Shown in pieces: positions 5,064-7,570 of a stretch of DNA of 7,570 nucleotides (position 1 is its first letter; the number at the start of each line of letters is the position of its first letter). Origin of the DNA: Ectopseudomonas composti. Lineage in GTDB: Bacteria; Pseudomonadota; Gammaproteobacteria; Pseudomonadales; Pseudomonadaceae. Made by a program: the position numbers and the translations under genes. The stretch is taken from positions 1-7,570 of the forward strand of contig CAMPIF010000200.1 of NCBI GenBank assembly GCA_946886245.1, in the 5' to 3' direction. The notes beneath the pieces are model-generated. The model made no database searches and had not been told where the DNA came from. It saw nothing but the letters and a program-made list of their open reading frames with translations.

Positions 5064-5957
5064 ATGACACCCAAGGATCTGCTGCTGGCGCTGCTGGTGA
5101 TCGTCGTCTGGGGGCTGAACTTCGTGGTGATCAAGGTCGGTCTGCATGGCATGCCGCCGATGCTGATGGGCGCCCTGCGCTTCATGCTCGCGGCCTTTCC
5201 GGCGATCCTCTTCGTGCGGCGGCCGCAAGTGCCGCTGCGCTGGATGCTGGCCTATGGCATGACCATTTCAGTGGGGCAGTTCGCCTTTCTCTTCTATGCC
5301 ATGTACGTCGGCATGCCGGCGGGCCTGGCGTCGCTGGTGCTGCAGTCGCAGGCCTTCTTCACCCTGTTCTTCGCCGCGCTGTTTCTCGGCGAGCGGCTGC
5401 GTCGCAGCAACCTGTTCGGTTTGCTGGTGGCGGCCAGTGGCCTGGTGTTGATCGGTCTGCAGGGCGGGCAGGCGATGACCCTGGCGGGCTTCGCCCTGAC
5501 CATTGCGGCGGCCTCGATGTGGGCGCTGGGCAACGTGGTCACGCGCAAGCTGGGCAAGGTCAATCTGGTCGGCCTGGTGGTCTGGGGCAGCCTGATTCCA
5601 CCGTTGCCATTTCTGGCGTTATCACTGTGGCTGGAAGGGCCGGAGCTGATCGGTCAGTCGCTGCGCACGCTCAGCCTGGATTCGCTGCTGGTGCTGGCTT
5701 ACCTGGCGTTCGGCGCGACCATTCTCGGTTATGGGCTCTGGAGCCGCCTGCTGTCGCGTTATCCGGCCAGCCAGGTGGCGCCGTTCTCGCTGCTGGTGCC
5801 GGTGGTGGGTATCAGCTCCTCGGCGCTGTTGCTCGGCGAGCGCCTCGGCAGTCTGCAGATGGTGGGGGCGGCGCTGGTCATGACCGGGCTGCTGATCAAC
5901 GTCTGGGGCGGGCGTTTGCTCGATGGCTGGCGTCAGCGCGAGGCGACGCTGCGGTAG
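5064..5957 (+). CDS. eamA: EamA-type exporter (drug/metabolite transporter), 297 aa
   Basis: Inner-membrane transporter with two EamA repeats and about ten hydrophobic helices. From memory it closely follows the O-acetylserine/cysteine exporter EamA (YdeD) of E. coli (299 aa): VVWGLNFVVIKVGLHGMPP (14-32), RFMLAAFPAI (39-48), GMPAGLASLVLQSQAFFT (83-100), GER (109-111), LAYLAFGATILGYG (211-224), RYPASQVAPFSLLVPVVG (232-249), and a second GER (258-260). By family knowledge it would export cysteine-pathway metabolites; the exact substrate here is inferred. The ATG at 5064 has GAGG with a 9-base spacer; the GTG at 5058 is too close to that SD. The TAG stop is supplied by the GTAGGG of a palindromic repeat, so repeat insertion may have reset the C-terminus. 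It diverges from the TauE/SafE gene. Confidence 0.92.
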   Translation: MTPKDLLLALLVIVVWGLNFVVIKVGLHGMPPMLMGALRFMLAAFPAILFVRRPQVPLRWMLAYGMTISVGQFAFLFYAMYVGMPAGLASLVLQSQAFFTLFFAALFLGERLRRSNLFGLLVAASGLVLIGLQGGQAMTLAGFALTIAAASMWALGNVVTRKLGKVNLVGLVVWGSLIPPLPFLALSLWLEGPELIGQSLRTLSLDSLLVLAYLAFGATILGYGLWSRLLSRYPASQVAPFSLLVPVVGISSSALLLGERLGSLQMVGAALVMTGLLINVWGGRLLDGWRQREATLR

Positions 5958-5974
5958 GGTGCGTCGTGCGCAGC
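5954..5974 (+). repeat. 21-nt palindromic repeat, copy 3 (variant)
   Basis: It differs from the copy at 35-55 at two positions, T at 5964 and G at 5973. It overlaps the last base of the final sense codon and the stop codon of eamA (TAG at 5955-5957). It forms an inverted pair with the copy at 6012-6032. Confidence 0.75.
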
Positions 5975-6011
5975 GCTGTCTGGATCATGACCCGATACTG
6001 CCTGGAGCCTT

Positions 6012-6032
6012 GGTGCGCACGGCGCACCCTAC
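6012..6032 (-). repeat. 21-nt palindromic repeat, copy 4
   Basis: Exact inverse of the copy at 35-55 and identical to the copy at 4158-4178. It forms the right arm of the inverted pair and lies 11 bases beyond the stop of the small open frame at 6043. Confidence 0.8.
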
Positions 6033-6042
6033 GACAACGGGC

Positions 6043-6156
6043 TCAGTCGTGCGGGCGCTTCTGCGGCAGGTGTTCGGGGATCTGATCGAAGACCAGGCGG
6101 GCAGCCAGACGATCTTCATCGCCTGGCCGCGCTGGCGACTCCTTCGGTCTAGTCAG
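6043..6156 (-). CDS. Possible 37-aa ORF with CTG start after ppiC
   Basis: After the ppiC stop codon a frame stays open to TGA at 6043-6045, ending in VFDQIPEHLPQKRPHD. Third codon positions are mostly G or C and the sequence reads like protein. There is no ATG, GTG or TTG in this frame back to an in-frame TGA at 6208-6210. The best start is CTG at 6156, one base after the ppiC stop (6158) and five bases after AGGA, which would suit translational coupling; ATT two codons earlier is another option. Alternatively it is the remnant of a longer gene or chance. The ATG at 6119 is in another frame with poor codon use. Function unknown. Confidence 0.3.
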   Translation of the reverse strand: MTRPKESPARPGDEDRLAARLVFDQIPEHLPQKRPHD

Positions 6157-6157
6157 A

Positions 6158-6439
6158 TCAATCCTGGCGGCTGGTGACTTCCAGCAGGTGGTAGCCGAAC
6201 TGGGTCTTCACCGGGCCCTGCACCACGCCGACCGGCGCGCTGAAGACGACGGTGTCGAATTCCTTGACCATCTGACCGGGGCCGAACGAGCCCAGATCGC
6301 CGCCGCTGCGGCCGGACGGGCAGGAGGAGTTGTCTTTGGCCAGTTGGGCGAAGTCGGCACCGCCTTCGATGGCGGCTTTCAGTTCGTTGCACTTGTCTTC
6401 GCTGGCAACCAGGATGTGGCGGGCAGTGGCGCGGGCCAT
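6158..6439 (-). CDS. ppiC: Parvulin-type peptidyl-prolyl cis-trans isomerase PpiC, 93 aa
   Basis: A stand-alone cytoplasmic parvulin that speeds cis-trans isomerisation of X-Pro bonds. It has the same length as E. coli PpiC as I remember it (93 aa) and the same order of motifs: ARHILV with H8 near the start, GADFAQLAKDNSSCPS (27-42) with the active-site Cys at 40, GGDLGSFGPGQMVKEFD (47-62) with M57 and F61, VVFSAPVG (64-71), and TQFGYHLLEV (79-88) with the second catalytic-site His at 84. There is no signal peptide. The ATG at 6439 is preceded by GGAGG with a 7-base spacer, which decides the start; the same frame runs open far upstream to 6925 but is not coding-like there. It is convergent with eamA and divergent from the gene at 6647. 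Confidence 0.95.
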   Translation of the reverse strand: MARATARHILVASEDKCNELKAAIEGGADFAQLAKDNSSCPSGRSGGDLGSFGPGQMVKEFDTVVFSAPVGVVQGPVKTQFGYHLLEVTSRQD

Positions 6440-6527
6440 GGGAGTACCTCCTATCAATGAAGGTGCAGAGCCTAGCGCAATAATGCGGTGATGGTCGATC
6501 TGCGGGGTTGACCGGCACAGGCAAAAC

Positions 6528-6546
6528 CTTGCCCCGCGGTGGCAAG
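6528..6546. repeat. Hairpin in the ppiC/6647 divergent gap
   Basis: CTTGCC (6528-6533) and GGCAAG (6541-6546) form a perfect 6-bp stem around CCGCGGT. The wording (CTTGCCCCGCG, GGCAAGCCGC) resembles the core of the common Pseudomonas REP, so it may be a decayed copy. The rest of the 207-base gap (6440-6646) shows no clear promoter for either gene. Confidence 0.35.
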
Positions 6547-6582
6547 CCGCTGCCGCGAATGGATGCGCAACCCGCGTAATGA

Positions 6583-6604
6583 CGGGCCTGCAGTGGCTGG
6601 CCCG
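6583..6604 (+). repeat. Hairpin upstream of the 149-aa gene
   Basis: CGGGCC (6583-6588) and GGCCCG (6599-6604) form a perfect 6-bp stem with a 10-base loop, about 40 bases before the ATG at 6647. It may lie in the leader mRNA or be an operator-like inverted repeat. No evidence decides between these. Confidence 0.3.
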
Positions 6605-6646
6605 GAATCTGCTTTGCATGAGACGAACGGATTTCGCGGAGGCCGC

Positions 6647-7096
6647 ATGACCAGTATCAACAACAGCATGCCTGCCATGCTCAGCTACTACGGCAGTCAG
6701 CTCAATAATCGCTCGAGTGCAGGCACTGGCGACACCGGTGATCAGGCCGGTCAGGACCCGCTGGCCGACCTGCGGCGTTTCGCCCAGCAGGTGGTGGCGC
6801 GCAGTGAGGGCGGACTGCTGCGTGCGATGAATGGCGGCGCGGCGCAACCCGGCAACGCCGTGCAACCCAGTGGCGACAGCCAGCCGGCGACCCCTTCGGT
6901 GATTCAATTGCCGGACGTGATGCAACTCGATCGCGACGATGCCGCCACGCTGCTGGCGCAGGTACAGAAGATGGTGGATGCCGGCATGGATGGCAGCGTG
7001 CGCATCTCCGGCTACAACGGCGACCAGCAGACCGACTCGCTGGAGACCTACCGTCAGTGGCTGCAGGAAAAGGGTGGGGTCAGCATCTACGTCTGA
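6647..7096 (+). CDS. Protein of unknown function with low-complexity linkers, 149 aa
   Basis: I do not recognise a family. The N-terminus (1-36) is rich in Ser, Asn, Gly and Gln. A helical stretch follows, DPLADLRRFAQQVVARSEGGLLRAM (37-61), then a Gly/Ala/Pro/Gln linker (63-84). The C-terminal part (86-149) has a helix DRDDAATLLAQVQKMVDAG (95-113), a likely short strand GSVRISGY (116-123) and a second helix ETYRQWLQEKGG (133-144). No signal peptide, cysteine or membrane segment is present, so a soluble protein is expected. The ATG at 6647 is chosen because GGAGG lies four bases upstream and the longer frame to 6539 is Arg/Pro-rich and non-coding in character. It diverges from ppiC and converges on the GGDEF gene with an 11-base gap. 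Confidence 0.75.
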   Translation: MTSINNSMPAMLSYYGSQLNNRSSAGTGDTGDQAGQDPLADLRRFAQQVVARSEGGLLRAMNGGAAQPGNAVQPSGDSQPATPSVIQLPDVMQLDRDDAATLLAQVQKMVDAGMDGSVRISGYNGDQQTDSLETYRQWLQEKGGVSIYV

Positions 7097-7107
7097 TCCG
7101 CACCCGT

Positions 7108-7570
7108 TCAGCCCGGAACGGGCTCTCCGTTCTCTCGGGTGATCACCCGGTTACGCCCGGCGCGTTTGGCCGCATAGGTGCGCCTGTCCGCCGCCAGCAT
7201 CAGCTCGTCCAGTGATTGCCCGTCCACCCCAAAGCAGGCCACGCCGGCGCTCAGGGTCATGCGCAGCGTGGTCTCATCCACCGCCAGCGGCTGTGCCGCC
7301 AGGCGTTCGCGCAGGCTCTCGGCGATTTCTCGAGCGTGCGCCGCCGTGCTGCCTGGCAGCAGCACGGCAAACTCCTCGCCGCCCAGGCGGCAGAACAGAT
7401 CATTGACCCGCAAACGCTGCGCCAGCACCGTGGCGAAGTGAACCAGGGCGCGGTCGCCGACCTCGTGGCCGAAGCGGTCGTTGATCTGCTTGAAGTGATC
7501 GATATCGACGAATACCAGCGAAAGCGGCGTGCCATTGCGCAGCGCATGGGCACGCTCGCGCTCGAATACC
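7108..7570 (-). CDS. Diguanylate cyclase, C-terminal GGDEF domain (5' end outside window)
   Basis: GGDEF enzymes join two GTP to form the second messenger c-di-GMP. The visible 153 residues cover nearly a whole GGDEF domain: VDIDHFKQINDRFGHEVGD (21-39) with metal-binding D22, the active motif GGEEF (63-67), and the product-inhibition I-site RVND (54-57) placed exactly five residues before it. SAGVACF (107-113) and the end AADRRTYAAKRAGRNRV (126-142) follow, the last slightly changed from the usual ADxALYxAKxxGRN. Both sites look intact, so an active, feedback-inhibited cyclase is predicted. The frame is open across the right edge, so the sensor or membrane part and the start codon are not visible. 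The stop is at 7108-7110, and the domain ends the protein. Confidence 0.95.
   Translation of the reverse strand, partial: VFERERAHALRNGTPLSLVFVDIDHFKQINDRFGHEVGDRALVHFATVLAQRLRVNDLFCRLGGEEFAVLLPGSTAAHAREIAESLRERLAAQPLAVDETTLRMTLSAGVACFGVDGQSLDELMLAADRRTYAAKRAGRNRVITRENGEPVPG
7110..7124. terminator. Short hairpin at the convergent gene ends
   Basis: AGCCCG (7110-7115), loop GAA, CGGGCT (7119-7124) overlaps the end of the GGDEF gene and lies 13 bases after the stop of the plus-strand gene. It has no T run on either strand. It could mark shared 3' ends for the two convergent transcripts. Confidence 0.35.

Larger units (their letters stand above)
5954..6032. repeat. REPIN-like inverted repeat pair
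   Basis: A plus-oriented copy (5954-5974) and a minus-oriented copy (6012-6032) flank a 37-base spacer, with GTAGGG and CCCTAC at the outer ends. This is the layout of REP doublets (REPINs), which in pseudomonads are mobilised by RAYT transposases encoded elsewhere. It lies between the convergent genes eamA and ppiC. No transposase gene is in the window. Confidence 0.6.

Noticed and set aside
6505..6530. Possible sigma-54 or sigma-70 promoter around TTGACCGGCAC
   Set aside because: The GG-to-GC spacing is not 10 bases as sigma-54 needs, and no -10 is found 16-18 bases after TTGACC.
6440..6925. N-terminal extension of ppiC to 6925
   Set aside because: The frame is open, but the SD GGAGG and the family length place the start at 6439, and the extension overlaps the divergent gene at 6647.
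1..7570. CRISPR array, tRNA, rRNA, phage or insertion-sequence genes
   Set aside because: The only short repeats are the dispersed palindromes; no regularly spaced array, cloverleaf with CCA-type end, transposase or integrase was seen.

Overview
This is a GC-rich chromosomal window with strong Shine-Dalgarno (SD) sites and a gene set typical of Pseudomonas. The closest feel is the mendocina/oleovorans/alcaligenes side of the genus, judged from protein similarity by memory and from the scattered GTAGGG/GGTGCGC repeats; no search was run. It looks like ordinary core or near-core chromosome. There is no tRNA, rRNA, CRISPR array, transposase, integrase or phage gene, and I found no convincing multi-gene undescribed system.

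Left part (1-2114), all minus strand. Reading with transcription: a 43-residue very basic small protein (1983-2114), a YebC/TACO1-family protein (1105-1806), a Nudix hydrolase (560-967) and a 109-residue protein of unknown function (89-418). An imperfect bidirectional terminator (516-545) separates the last two. A folded element (1022-1067) and a hairpin (1076-1096) lie between yebC-like and Nudix.

Middle (2318-4135), plus strand. Two genes whose products both carry Sec signal peptides: a Rossmann-fold, F420-reductase-like oxidoreductase and a six-cysteine DUF1176 protein. They are 69 bases apart, each with its own SD, and may be co-transcribed. A TauE/SafE-type permease (4190-4924, minus) converges on them. 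It diverges from an EamA-type exporter (5064-5957, plus), whose closest remembered relative is the O-acetylserine/cysteine exporter of E. coli. A sulfur link between these two divergent transporters is possible but only inferred.

Right part (5954-7570). Downstream of eamA is a REPIN-like inverted repeat pair, then ppiC, a 93-residue parvulin (6158-6439, minus), possibly followed by a tiny ORF with a non-canonical start. A divergent gene encodes a 149-residue low-complexity protein of unknown function (6647-7096, plus). Convergent with it is the 3' part of a diguanylate cyclase with intact GGEEF and RxxD sites (7108-7570, minus), cut by the window edge.

Four copies of a 21-nt palindromic repeat sit at three places, always just downstream of a gene: 35-55, 4158-4178, 5954-5974 and 6012-6032, with a probable fifth cut by the left edge. 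This repeat family, the exported Rossmann protein and the two overlooked small ORFs are the most useful points to check.
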